Source: Entomortierella parvispora
Taxonomy: Eukaryota > Mortierellomycota > Mortierellomycetes > Mortierellales > Mortierellaceae
NCBI GenBank assembly: GCA_963573315.1
Contig: OY752146.1
Location: forward strand, 2,108,001-2,172,000
Length of the DNA stretch: 64,000 bases
Reading direction: 5' to 3'
A program made the translations under genes and the position numbers. The notes beneath the pieces are model-generated. The model was not told where the DNA came from. It searched no databases and was given only the letters and a program-made list of their open reading frames with translations. Positions 1-12,020 of this stretch are shown here, piece after piece. Position 1 is the stretch's first letter; each line of letters starts with the position of its first letter.

Positions 1-641
1 AAACGAAAGATTGGGCGCAGAGAGAGGGTAAGCTCGGAGAGTTCCTCCCCCAGGCGAGCAGCCGCCGTCTCTTGCCTCTTCGAGACACGGACCATGTCGC
101 CATGTCATGGGCAGACTTTGACGTGACGGACTGACTTGGCGGACTGGCTGGCTGTGACGAACAAACAAAACAGGCAGACTGGCGGTCACCAGGCACGCAC
201 CCCACGCACGCAGGCATCCAGGGAACCACGAGCCACCAGCACCCCGCAGCGCGTCCAATCGCCGATGGGCGAATGTTCCCCCACCCTTTTTCAGCTCATT
301 CAGCTCATTTTTTCATCACCTCATTCTCCCTTCACGAGTGCCTTTGGGAGTCTTTTCCCCTTCCACGCTGTGCGACATGGTGACCCTGCTCCCCTCTTTC
401 TTTCTCTTTCTTCTTCTCTCTCCTCCCATCTCACCTCGACTCTTCCCTGCCTTGTCTTTTTTTCATTTCCCTGCTTCCTCTCCTCGCTTCCCTCCTCCTC
501 CTCTTCCTCCTCCTCTTCGCCCTTTTCCCTCCTTCCTCGTCTTCTCTCGTCGCTCCCCCAACCCCCCCAGACTACCTGCCCTCACATCCCCGTGTCCTCT
601 TCGTGTTTCTTTCTTTCTTCTCTTCATCTTTGTCTTCCCAT
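1..641. promoter_or_regulatory. Upstream region with long CT-rich tract
   Basis: No convincing gene is seen. Positions about 340 to 640 are almost pure pyrimidine on the + strand (CTT, CCT and TCC runs) and lead directly into the start codon at 642. Open frames here are low-complexity Ser/Pro/Phe or Arg/Gly readings of that tract on either strand. It is best read as promoter plus 5' leader of the downstream gene. Confidence 0.5.
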
Positions 642-2928
642 ATGGCAAACACCGCAACACCAACATCGTCCACAAACACCACCAGAGGCGCCCATCGTTC
701 ACGAGCCTCCTCGACCTTCATCTTCCCTGACACTGCCGACTACCACTCCTCTAGTACCTCCTCACCTCGACTACAAATGCTCAGCGGCAGCGGCTCGCCC
801 TGTGGTGATGGCAAGTCGTTGTTACCTGTCTGCTTGTCTTCTTATCGTAACCATTTCTGCTCCTGGGGCTAACCACATGCCTACCTCTTTCCCTTTCCCA
901 TAACCCCTTCTTCCCTCTATCTCTCTGACAGCATCCTGGATTTCACTGTCGGCAAGGGAGCTCGTCTCGGATGACTACTCGGAGATTGAGTACTCTGACA
1001 TCGAAGGCGAGGATGACTTGATGTTTGACGACGAGAACAACCCTCTGCCTCATCCATATCACCATCAGCATCATCAGTACCAACCACAACCCACTCAATA
1101 CCAACAACAGGGCAGGTCCCTTGGTTTCGCAGCCAAAGGCGATTACCCTGGCCACCTGCCCTCTGCATCGTCCAATATGTCATCGTCGTTTCCATCCTCG
1201 CAAGAACAAGAGCAGGTCGAGGAAGCCCTCCGAGCCAGGTAAAATATGGACAAACGCATGGGATGTGGACGAGACAAGGGGGCACGACCAAAGAGGGGCA
1301 GAAGAGCATCATTCGATCCAATGTCAGCAGACTTGAAAAAGGAAAATGAGGCGCGCAGCAAAAAGACTTGAGCTAACAGTCATCACACGTACGCACCCAT
1401 CGTCAACATTGACACCCACTGTCCTTTAACGACAACGATTATTGCGCTACTGGGCAGATAAGGATCGTCCCTTGGCAACAACTGCAAGGAGGGTCATGGG
1501 TGAGATGCAAACAAGGGGCGGCGAGGAAGCGAAATGTGAACATCGTTCTCTGGGCACTGTGCGCGCTTGTACCATGGATGGGTGTGCTTGTGCGACCAAG
1601 ACTTGCATTCACTTGTGTAAAAGGAGTAATGCTCTTCAGTTGACACATGACATGTTCATCTATCTTCCTTGTGTTGGGCCCAAGCCCCTGACTGGGGGTG
1701 GGTCTAGTCGCGGGAATGAGACGATCTCACCAAAAGTTGTTGCTGCTTCATTCCCACTCATACTTTCTTCTCTGTGCATGAAACTAGTCTCTCGACTTTG
1801 CTAGCGACCGGACCTCGACCTCGTTTCAGGCAAAGGAACCATCGCCCCAGAAGAATATACACTGTCGACTCGCGTTCCCAACGATCATCACCTCTGGTTC
1901 CTGCCTCGCCTACTCATCTATACTACTCTTCCTCAGGATCGCCTCACTTACGACCTTCCAACCCAGAATCCATCTTGGGCGACCTCTCTCCACATTACTT
2001 TCATGGATCAATAACACCAAACTCGAGAGATTATGATAGTGCATCTTCCGATTCCGAGGCCTGCCGCCAAAAGAAATCCTATCGCAGGGGGATCCTTTCT
2101 ACGAGCGAGTCACCTTACAGCAGATCCTCGCCTGAACACTACTATGAGATTGAGTCAACCACCCTCAATAGCGATGATCCACCCTTCTCTGGGAGCACGA
2201 CCCCCTTGTTTTCTCCACATTCTCAAGCATCATATACTCCGCCTGACTCTGTTGCAAACAAGGTTCTACAGGGGCCTTCGTCGTTGTTGGCTACAAGATA
2301 CGTATCTTGGAGTGTCAAGGCGCAGTCTATCTTGGACCATGCCGCTCGGGAGCGCCGCGCTAATGCAGGAGATGACCACTCGCCATGTTCCTCACCTGCG
2401 TCCTCTGCTCACACCTCACCGACCTCATCTGGAGCATCAACGCCTTCGCGCCTCAGACGTAAAAGGTGTCCTATTCCTGAACCACATCAAGGATTCTTCT
2501 CTAGGGCGTTGGATCAGCGCTCGCTGGCTTCACATGTATCAGTGTCAAGGGTGGGCATGGTCGGTACCATGTGTCCTCCACTCCAAGTAGGTCTAAGGCC
2601 CAGTGGATTGATTCGAGGCTCTTCACCTCTTCGGCCGACAACAGGATCGCCCAATTCTACGAAATCGCCCGCCAGACATTATCCTTTCAATACAATATCA
2701 GGAGGCCAAAACGTGCTTGGCGCCCGGAATGACAACATCCTTGATAATGAGCACATGCGACAAACGTTGGAGGAAAGACATCGAAGAGGCGTGTCTGTTG
2801 GGTCATCCTCGGCGTCATCAGAAGACAAGGAGAACAAGCGCTGGTATGGCCAAGAAATCGGACTTAATCTCTGGCAGACTACCCTGGGTGCTGCGGCGCT
2901 TTTGGGCACCGGGTTTGGTTCTGGGTAG
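642..2928 (+). CDS. Ser-rich protein of unknown function
   Basis: Proposed exons are 642-810, 932-1238 and 1830-2928, giving 524 residues. Intron 1 starts with GC rather than GT (donor GCAAGT at 811) and joins in phase 1; intron 2 (591 bp) is long for this genome and could hide another exon. I do not recognise the family. The N-terminus is Ser/Thr-rich, followed by an acidic stretch (SDIEGEDD), a Gln/His/Tyr-rich patch, a basic RLRRKR motif after a long Ser/Pro region, and a C-terminus with a short Ala/Gly/Leu hydrophobic segment that might be a weak tail anchor. It is probably largely disordered. The next gene lies 307 bp downstream on the same strand. Confidence 0.6.
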
Positions 2929-3235
2929 GTGAATGGTTAGACCTCATCACTGTAGTATAACTAGTGTAAACGACAAAGAGTACTAATCCTTCTGCTGGGA
3001 TCTATATACATGTTTAGGATGGTTAAAAAAGTCCACAACAATAGCACTCAGTTGCACGCCAAAGAGCTCTGCACCGCTGGTCCCAGCAAATAGTAGTCTC
3101 AATAAAACGCGGGATTCTGTTTATATTAAGGGCCATAGTCGAGTGGTTGATGGGTTGATGCTTGAGGTTGCCTAGGCAGGCATTATTCACTTTCTCTTTG
3201 TTTCCCCGTTCCTTTCTGTTCCTTACTTTTCAGCC
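2929..3235. other. Intergenic, 3' end plus promoter
   Basis: AT-richer spacer between two + strand genes. I see no gene. A pyrimidine-rich stretch (about 3186-3232) precedes the next start codon. Confidence 0.5.
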
Positions 3236-4937
3236 ATGTCGAAAGCGCTCGTGAAAGACACAACCACCACGATCCTCACGGGCGGCAGAAGAACTCATAT
3301 ACGCTTCACGGAAACCGAGCCAGCGCACCACAAAGCAAAGTCCGCAGGCCCTTCTTCTTTCGCTAAAGAGGATGCCTCCAGCTCCCACAGTCATGGCCTC
3401 AAGTGGTCGTCCTTTTCGAGTGTTGGTACTCCTTCGTCGTCAAATGCAGCTGCCACCCCTTCTACAGCTGCTGAGGTAAAAAGAACTCCTCCAACTCTCC
3501 CGCTCGCTCTTTGATCATCCCTTAAACGACAATAGTTTATTTATAAGATTATGGTAACACGAACTCTTGTCTTTTGATAACAACACACAGAGTGACAAAG
3601 ACGCGGTTGGAAACTACGAAGGGGAAAGGAGAGGTTTAGAGCTGCGAGAGAAACCCTGCAAGCGTAGGAGGAAAAGCAAGAAGCGAAGAAATGAAAACAA
3701 ACTCGAGACAAAGGATCACGATCACTCCCAGGAGAATGATGGCGTACGGGAGGTTCTTTGTAAGATCGAGATGGTCAATGACAAAGAAATGGATCAAGAA
3801 GACGTTCAATCACCCGCAGGAGTACTGAAAGGTGAGCATCAAAAGATTATTGCGATCTCTGCCGCCACTCCCCTAGCCACCACTCCCGCCACGAAGGACC
3901 CCGAGGAAGAGGAAGAGGAGAAAGGAGATAAACAGCAAATTCGAGGCCTCACTGAGATATCACCCACTGACAAGGAACGAGATGTGGAAGTCTCTGTGGC
4001 CGGGCCGTCAGGCCGACTTTCGTCTCTTGTACTTCTTCAGGAGACTCGGCTTTTGTTCATCCAGGGATTGACGCTGAACCAACCTGGGCCAAGCCGACAC
4101 GTAGATGCAGAAGTGGAGTCGAGGCTACGGGACTCTTTGCGTGGCCAGAGACAATTTCGTGATCCGAATCCCTCTCTCGACGGGCGACGCTTACTGCGTT
4201 TGGCGTACGACGGTCTGACATCGCAAGAAGGAAATGAAGGAGATCAGGATGAGGGCGATTTCGAAGTCGATAAGAGAATCTCGGACAGGTCAACGTCGGA
4301 GTCCAACGAGGTCGACTCGACAATCGACCCTCCTATTGAAAAAATAGATGGCCGAACACCATTGGCAAGCAAGCCCACCTTTGAACGCCGAGCCACACGA
4401 GAGCGCCCGCCAGTGAACCAAGGGTCTACTTCTGCTACCCGAGAACAGGACCGAGAGAATCCTTGCCACGAGGAGAACAGTGATGTATCGCGTTATTCTT
4501 CAAATTCGAGAAAGAGCCGGGGTGTCACTAAAACAATCGCACGCTTGGACAATGGTGACGACCAGGAAGCTGAAGAAGATCCGTGTTCCACTACCGTTCA
4601 GAACTGCGAAGTGGGACTTGCTCATGCTATAGTGGAGCACGAGATGAACATGACCGAACTCGATAGCGACGGTATCGCGCAAGATAAGGATTATCCAGAG
4701 AACCACAGAGCTCACCAGAATCAGGAACAAAGACGCCGTGATTACGTGACCAATGAGTTGATCAACGGACAACAGCAACAAGAGGAGGACAAGACCAAGC
4801 ATGTGCAAACGCCGAAGAATCGACGCACTCGAGAAAACAGTATTCGTGAAGTATCCCTGGAGAATATGGAAGAGCGTCTGCGAAAGGAATTGCTGCGTCA
4901 TGAAGCCTCGCTGTCCGAGCTCGTACGACGACTCTAA
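3236..4937 (+). CDS. Charged, coiled-coil-ended protein of unknown function
   Basis: Exons are 3236-3475 and 3591-4937, joined in phase 0, giving 528 residues. The family is not recognised. The N-terminus reads MSKALVKDTTTTILTGG followed by a basic and Ser-rich region. After residue 80 the protein is very rich in Glu, Asp, Arg and Gln, with a Lys/Arg cluster (CKRRRKSKKRR) that could be a nuclear localisation signal. A short Leu/Arg-rich block near 4020-4210 is the most folded-looking part. The last 40 residues form a likely amphipathic helix or coiled coil (LENMEERLRKELLRHEASL). The gene is convergent with ALG13, with 210 bp and an A-run between the stop codons. Confidence 0.7.
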
Positions 4938-5147
4938 CGTAAGAGGGGGAAAAGAATGATGGCGACGACCAAGTCCAGCAACATTTTCAACCCCTTGCGT
5001 TCATCATTCGGTCTCTTGCTCTTGACGTGGTAAGACTTTCAAAAAAAAAAAAAAACATTGTCGCTCCATAGCAGATGGCAAATAAATAGTGAATGGTTTC
5101 AATGTCATATATATTGCAAGTGAACGAGGGTATAGAGGCGACAGGAA

Positions 5148-5738
5148 TCAAAGCCCAAGATGTTCATTCAAAAGGCTTGCAAAGAGCGACGGATCCGGTT
5201 CTGGGAAGGGCTGGAGCGACTCGTATTCTTTAGCGCTAAGAGCCTTTTCAAGTTGATCGGCAGTGCAGCAAACCAAGTAATTCTGTTCTTGTAAAGCAGA
5301 TCCTAGTTCCAGTTGGTGATTGTGCATAAGTTCCTCATTAATGACCACGACTAACTTCTTGTGAAGTCGAAGGGCCTCCAAGATCGAGCCCGAACCTAAC
5401 GTTATTTCAGATCGTTTAGAGGTTCAGTTTGCCTCGGCTGTAAACGGCAGTACTCGACAGGACAACTCAAAGATCATACCTGCATGGCTAATGACAAGAT
5501 CGGCTTGCTCCATATCCTGGTGTAGGCTGGGCTTGTAGTTGTAAGAGTCCACTCCAATAGCGGTGGTCGAGTTGGTCACTGGTGTCGGTGCAGGTCCAGC
5601 TCCATGCTGCATGGTAACATGGGAGTAGCCCAGGGAATGGAGGAGATGAAGGACGGGTTGCGAGGACGCAGCAGCAATGAGCTTGTCGAAACGCGTGGAC
5701 CCGACGGTGACAAAGACTGTGCGAGATGTGGAGGACAT
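5148..5738 (-). CDS. ALG13: UDP-GlcNAc transferase catalytic subunit Alg13
   Basis: Exons (minus) are 5738-5480 and 5395-5148, joined in phase 1, giving 168 residues. Alg13 is the catalytic half of the Alg13/Alg14 enzyme, which adds the second GlcNAc to dolichol-PP-GlcNAc on the cytosolic ER face. The sequence opens with MSSTSRTVFVTVGSTRFDKL, the family's N-terminal strand and glycine turn, has ADLVISHAG before the intron, and then the donor-binding block GSGSILEALR followed by NHQLELGSAL. Length is slightly below the usual 200. The start was chosen because the family motif begins at once; an upstream in-frame extension is low complexity. It shares a 274-bp promoter with RMI1. Confidence 0.93.
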
Positions 5739-6012
5739 GGGTGAATGAAGGATGAGGTATGATGGAACAGAGCAGAGGAAGAGGTCGCGAGGAAAAGAGA
5801 AGAAAAAAAGCGCCACCAATTTCCCAATCGAGAGCTTCCCAGAAAACAAAAACACTCAGGCACGCGTCGCTTGTTCCTGTTCGTTTGACTCTCCTGCAAC
5901 ACTTTCGCATCCATTCACTCTCCATCCTTCCATCTTTCCATCCTCCCTCGCCCTCCTCTCCTCCCTCTCTTCCCTTTCCTCCTCTCACCTTCCAATCCCT
6001 CGCCGTCTTCGC
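5739..6012. promoter_or_regulatory. Bidirectional promoter, ALG13/RMI1
   Basis: 274 bp separates the divergent start codons of ALG13 and RMI1. The RMI1-proximal half (about 5905-6000) is a pyrimidine tract of CTTCC, CCTCC and TCTCC units on the RMI1 sense strand, like leaders elsewhere in the window. No TATA box was identified. Confidence 0.55.
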
Positions 6013-9000
6013 ATGCCGCATGACGACCTCCTGATCCGCAACGCCATTAGCGCCCGCGGGGTCAATGCCTGCGTCGAGTGGACCAGGCAATGTGTCGCTG
6101 CCCGCCTAACCTCCCACCCTTCCAGCACGGATCAGCAACTCGTGCACCATCTCTACCAAATGTACCTCCTCGCCGACTTTCGTACTCTCGACCCGAAACC
6201 TGTCCTCCCCGGCACGAACGTCACCCCTCATAAGCAACGACTCTTCCCTAGTCCCGGCCACAATTCCTCAGGAAAAAAAAACGATGAAGGAGGTGTCATC
6301 TTGCAGATTTTGGATATTCGGGATATCGGCGTGAGCTCTCTCAAGATGCTCGAGGCTGTGGAAGCTGTCGAGGCCGCCAGAGCAGCAGCAGAGGACGATC
6401 CGGGGAATGCACGAATCAATGAAAAAAAATATTTGCCAAAAAGTTTCTTGGCGCTCGATGTGACGGACGGGTTACGCAAAGCCCAGGCAATGATCATGTC
6501 CGAGATACAGGGAATTGCGGTCGATATGCAGCTAGGCGCCAAGGTAACTGGCACTTGGAGTAGTTGGCATACCTATGGAGGATCGAAATCGCGGTGGACG
6601 AAATTCTCGTGCTGACTGGTCGAGTATTTTCTTGTAATCATAGATCAGGGTACAGGATGTCGAAATCCGACATGGGATCCTTCAACTGGATTCAAAGAAT
6701 ACGACTTTGTTAGGCGGAGAGGTAGCGGAAATGAACGAAAAGCCTCGGATTGAGGCCATCATGTTCAAGATGCAGGAGCGACTCGGGTAAGTCTTTGATA
6801 GGCACCTAATTTTATCATCATCCTCGCCTCCATTGGATTTGCGCGTGGATCTAACTTTAGGGAACTTTTTTATGCGTTTAGCCTCTTGCCAAACGCCACG
6901 CCAGTCCCTCGACTACCAGGAGCCAACGCTTTACCACCAGCCAGAGCTAGAACACCCCTTGCTACGATACAACAGTCTGCACGGACAGTCGCCCCTACAA
7001 ACAATATCTGGAGCAATCCGCAGTCCGCAGTGACTGCAGCCGATGCCATCCCTACAGCGAATACCACAACTGGATCTTCCATGGCTAGAGTCAACAGTAC
7101 TGCACCAACGCCTCGAAATATGCACCATGATATACCGAATCCATGGCGACCAGCTCCCCCTGGACAGCGACCGCCCTCAGTCACACCGCCTCCTGCCTAC
7201 GATCAAGTGGAAAATGAGGATCGTACCCAGTATCAATGGGAAGACGAGCCGCAATGGGATCAGTTCAACGACATGGACATTGAAGAGGATATTGGCGACT
7301 GGGCTGTCCTTTCTCAACTTTCCGTGGAAGAGTTGGCAACTTCTCAGCCGACCAACCGCCAACCTCGTGCACCTCATCAGCCGCTAGAAGAAACACCCCA
7401 ACCACGTGCCCGAGACTGGAGGAACGAGAGTCCTCCGCTCATTGCTACTCGTTCACCTGCTAAAAAGCGAATCTTGAGTCTCCGAGCCCCACGTGCATCA
7501 CCGCAGCCAAAACGTCTTGATCGGCCACGAGGAACATGGGAGGTAGAAAGTTTGACAAGGAAGGAGAAGCGATCTTTTAGCGACAGCGAAACAGAAGAAG
7601 GAGGTCTCGAGAAGAATGATATGGAGGTGGATCCTTTTGCAGACCGTCCCAGGTCACTGAGTCTGTCGCCAGTACTGGATCTGGATGAAGATGGGTGGCA
7701 AAAAATGGACAGCATCATTGACAATGACGATTTACCGCCACGGGTGGACTATGGACAGATGTTGGCAAACATTGAAGACGAGGATTACAAGGACGATACC
7801 TCAGATTGGCTTTTCAGGCGACATACAAGCCCTATTGTCGATGATTTCGTGGACAACGACTATCTGCCATTTGAAGATGACGTATTCGGTTTTGGTGCTC
7901 TCTCTCAAAAAAGAAGACCGCATGCAGAAGAAGATGATAAAATGCCAGAGGACGGCTATACGAACAGAAGGCGGTCGCAGTCTTTCTCACTGTTGCCCAA
8001 CAAGGGGGAGCTAATGGAAGTGGACGCGAAGGAGGCTCTTATCGACGTCAAATCTGAAAAACTGCCTACTCTCAGCGGCGACGCTGAGGAGGCGACGAAA
8101 GAAAATAAGGAAAAGGAGGAGATCAAGAGCAGTCAAAGTCGAGAGAGTTCGCCAGTGGAAAAAGCGTCCATGAGTCCTGCCGGGGGTCTAGAGAGGCAGA
8201 GTGAGAAAGAGCTGGAGCAGGATCCAGTTGTTGTCAAGTCTGAAGTGGTCGTTAAGAGCGAAACCACGACGAGCGGAGCGCAAGAGCCAAAATCGGTGAG
8301 CAAAGAAGTACACCCACAAGCGTCTGAAGCCGAATCAAAGAGCATAGAGGACATCCGACACGTCAGCGTCGGCGAACCCGAAGTAACAGCAAGGGCTACT
8401 GAAGATGAAGTCGAACAAAGAACGATACCGAGCAGTGCCTCACCTGAAGCACCATCTGCAGAACCCGTCATGAATACTGTCCACACTTCTGAAAGGCGGA
8501 GCGGGGGTTCAAGTTATCACGAAGCAATTGCCTTGTCATCTGATGACGATGACGAGGTGGTGCCTACTGTACATACAAAGATGTCGCGTCAGGAAGAAGT
8601 GAAATCACTGGATGTCCTTCGGGTGATCAAGACAGAGCCAGGACTGGAGATGGAGGGCAATATGGTGCCGACACTCGCACGGGACAATTCTATCACCGTG
8701 ATCAAGCAGGAAGAAACACTACTGGAGTTTGACATGGATGACATGGATGACTTTGGTATTCTGAAAGAGGTCACCGTTCCTGAAGTTGAAGTCAATCAAG
8801 TGGCGAAAATGGTCCAAGATGGCATGGAAGTCAGAGCCAAGGTAAACAAAAGACATACCACTCAAAAGACGCGATGCTGCTTACTCTCATGGAACCATTC
8901 CTTTAACACCATCCATCTTCTCTCCGTTACTTTAGGCACGGGTCCACAAGCTTGGGAAATTCTCATTGACCACAATGTCCGTCTCAATTCCAATTATCCT

Positions 9001-9463
9001 ATTACCGGCGACAGAACCGTCTCTTGTGGAGGCTGACGTACTAACTCGACTTTCCAGCGAGAAGTCTTTGAATGGTTTGTTTGAGGCTGTCTTGGATCAA
9101 GATGTTATTGAGAATATGTTTGATATTTCTATTTCTCAGTTCCGTCGACTCGTCCGCGACAAAGAATCTGATGCACGCGAGGTAAGAAACCTTTTCCTTC
9201 TTTGAGAATCGACCGACAGCTCAACTTTTTTACGATATCTTGGACCCGTTCATACAAAAGGACTCGTGCTTACCCCATTCTTCTTGGAATTACATGAATA
9301 GGCCGTGACTCGTTTACGAAGTCGATTTTCAGAAGTCAGGACGATTGAATGCAGATTCAAAGGATTGCGAGCGAACGTGCCCGTGGTACGAGAACTAAAG
9401 GTCTTGTCCAAGAGATCGGACACCCCGTCTGATATCTCGTTCTCGCAGGCCAGCAGCACTTAA
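6013..9463 (+). CDS. RMI1: RecQ-mediated genome instability protein 1
   Basis: Exons are 6013-6543, 6644-6786, 6882-8841, 8936-9181 and 9302-9463, with matching phases, giving 1013 residues. RMI1 is the OB-fold partner of topoisomerase III and RecQ (Sgs1/BLM) in dissolving double Holliday junctions. Residues about 1-225 show the N-terminal helical domain plus OB fold (QILDIRDIGVSSLKMLE, then after exon 1 DVEIRHGILQLD and GGEVAEM). This is followed by roughly 600 disordered residues that are Asp/Glu/Ser-rich. The last exons give a second compact domain (LSSEKSLNGLFEAVLDQDV). The protein is far longer than yeast Rmi1 and resembles metazoan RMI1 in having N- and C-terminal domains. Whether the C-terminal part is a true second OB fold is inferred. 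Confidence 0.85.
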
Positions 9464-9728
9464 AATAATACAGTCCCATTCTTCTATCTTGATAATACTT
9501 ATCAACCGAGAGTATATGACGATCCGAGTGTACTGATGGTGAACGTGGGAAGGAGGGAAATGAATTTAATTTTTTTGAATGCTGAAGTAGCCTATGTTAC
9601 AATTATGAGAGAAGAGAATACCCTCGTCGTCTATCGGGATGAACAAATATGTATCCTTGTCGAAGAACCTTTGTGATCTAATCCATGATTCCAATGCAGT
9701 TTTGTTTCGGATGGTGTGTATCAAACTC

Positions 9729-11219
9729 TCAATCTCGATCCGCGAGTGCAACCTTGGCCTTTTCGTAAACGCCCAAGAAGATGCTTCCTCCGATCGAAAT
9801 CCACATGACGCGGGGTCCAATGCCCGAGAACAAGGCCCTTGGACCTTCCTCGGCCAAAATCCGCTTGAAAGTGGGGACAATTCCAGAGTAGTAAGCAGAG
9901 TTTGGCGCCCCAGCTGCGCCAACGGTGGCATTCCTTTGACTCAGCATGAGACGCGTCTTGATCACATCCAAGGGTGTGGTGATACCAGCAGCAATACCTC
10001 CTGCAATTGATCCGCAGATAGCAGCCTCCCAAGGGTCCACCTGCTTTCTCTCAGTGGCCTGAGCATAGGTCTTCTTCATGTACTCGTACAATGGGAATTG
10101 GATGCACGTAAAGGGGATCTACAAGGAAGAGAGGAGTGAGTAATGCTGATAAAAGTCCAAGGTTCAGTTATTAGGAATCTCCCCCGTGGTGTCGTGCGTA
10201 CCTCGCGAGCGACCGTGCTGAAATAGCCACGGTAAAAGCCCAGGATGCCCTCGTTATGGATGACAGACTTGACAGCGGCACTTGTGGTCTGGAATTGCTT
10301 GGTCTGCATTCTCTGCTTGATCACCTCGGTGGGCACCCTGACGAAACATGCAGCCTAAAAGAGGACATGCCGTGGAAGAACGGGTCAAAGAGGGGAGGGA
10401 GAGTCGAGGTTAGAGTTAATAGAAGTCCTCCATCGATCCTAAATCACCCGCTTGGCTGGTGGGCTCCTTGTCACAGAGTCAGCTTGAAAAAAAAAAAAAA
10501 AAAAAAAAAAAAATGTGGAGATTGTGGGAATCTGATAACGAGCGTTCTTTCAAGTCTTACAATCTCTCCTCCTGATGCAGACATCATATGGACCACAGGA
10601 GCGTACTGGGGGTCGGGCAAGACAGCCGTAAGGGTCTTCTTGAGTCCCTCATAGGTGACAAAGAACATGGAGGCTAAAGGCAGGTAGGGACAGACATACA
10701 ACGAGGTTAGATCAAAAAAAAAGTCAATTGTAAAGACGCCATCACCACCAGTTCTCGTTCTGACATCCAGGAGCTGACGCTGATCGCTACAGGCTTTAAA
10801 TGGATATAGACATGTTCTTACCACCAGGAGCACTCCCAATGACTGCGCTTGTCAAGCCAGAGTAGACTCCCCTGAATCCACCCGAGGCAGCAAAGCCAGC
10901 TTTGGACTGGAGACGGGTCTTTAGAGTGTCGAGGGGGAAGAGGGCAGTATCGACAGCAGTGCCTGCCATGGCTCCAGACTATACAAGAGGTGGACAGGAT
11001 AGAAAGGGATTTGATTCGGGTGAGTGAATGAAGGGAAGAGATTCCAGCCGGGTGGGGTGAGGGGTCGAAGGCAGGGTCATTCAGCCGTTGGGGGGGGGGA
11101 GGAGAGCAAAGGGCGATCAGGATGCAACGCCTCACCAGCATGCACTGCAGCAAGGTGGCCTGCTTGGGGGCACTAGGCACGACAGCCAGGGTCGATGCTG
11201 AGGCGGAAATGTCGCTCAT
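9729..11219 (-). CDS. PET8: Mitochondrial S-adenosylmethionine carrier
   Basis: Exons (minus) are 11219-11136, 10978-10822, 10673-10561, 10354-10202 and 10118-9729, all phase-consistent, giving 298 residues. This inner-membrane carrier of the SLC25 family exchanges cytosolic SAM for matrix S-adenosylhomocysteine. Three carrier repeats are visible, with signatures [22 protein letters not shown] and [14 protein letters not shown]-carrier traits include [11 protein letters not shown] in helix 1 and GGEI followed by CFVRVPTEV in repeat 2. The start at 11219 is the first ATG in frame; the preceding in-frame codon options are not ATG. One intron carries an A-run of about 25 (around 10488-10513). 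The gene is convergent with RMI1 and divergent from the zinc transporter gene. Confidence 0.92.
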
Positions 11220-12020
11220 GGAAACGCAGGACAAAGGAGGGGACGTGTATGTGAAGAGAGAAAGAGATGAATGCAGACGATGCCCTGGCAGAGGGGATGA
11301 TCAGATCACAAGTCAAACGGTCGCGAGAGCTCAAAGCCAGAATGCGCCGTGGATTTGGCCTTTCTAAGCCACTGTGCGACATGAACATGAAAATCCATAT
11401 GAGCAAGAACACGGACAAGAGGGACGCGGTGGCGACACGGGCCTCCTTTTCAATGCGGCCTGCTTACGAACAACACTGCGGACACACACAACAAGTAGGT
11501 CGTCCACCGATATGGATCCAGGTCAAGTTAACCTCGAGTCACTCCATCTTCATCTTGGTTCTCGGTTGGGACGTCGCATAAATTTATTTTTATTTTTATT
11601 TTTATTTTTTATTCGAGATCTCGTGGGATGAGCAGGATATCTGGGCGGAAAAGAGGACTCGGAAATAGGATCTGCACCCTGTACCGAGGAGGAGGAGGAG
11701 AACAAGAAGGGAAGAAGCAAGGGGAGAGATGGACTACCAAAGAGGTCATGGACGGAAAGAAGGAAAGAAGGGAAAAGTGAGAGCGGCAGCAGCGATGGAG
11801 CACCATGGCGTGTGTGCGTGCGTGCGTGCCACCCACAGGCGCGCGTGCAGGAACGTGGTGGTGCGTGTATGTGGGGCTGGATGCTGCCGGATGCTCTAGC
11901 CTGGGCGTCGACGTGGATGTGAATCAAGCGCAAGATCTATTCTTGTCCCCCCTTCGGTTTCTCTCTTTTCTTTCCTTGTCTCCTCTCCCCTCCCTCCCTC
12001 CCTCCCTTCATCCAGCAAAC
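11220..12020. promoter_or_regulatory. Divergent promoter, SAM carrier / zinc transporter
   Basis: Noncoding spacer between two divergent genes. It contains a short ATTTTT repeat (about 11580-11610), purine-rich DNA at 11680-11790, and a pyrimidine leader (about 11940-12010) immediately before the start at 12021. No convincing gene was seen. Confidence 0.5.

Noticed and set aside
136-903. 255-codon + strand frame
   Set aside because: Translation of the CT-rich leader. It overlaps the better-supported first exon in another frame.
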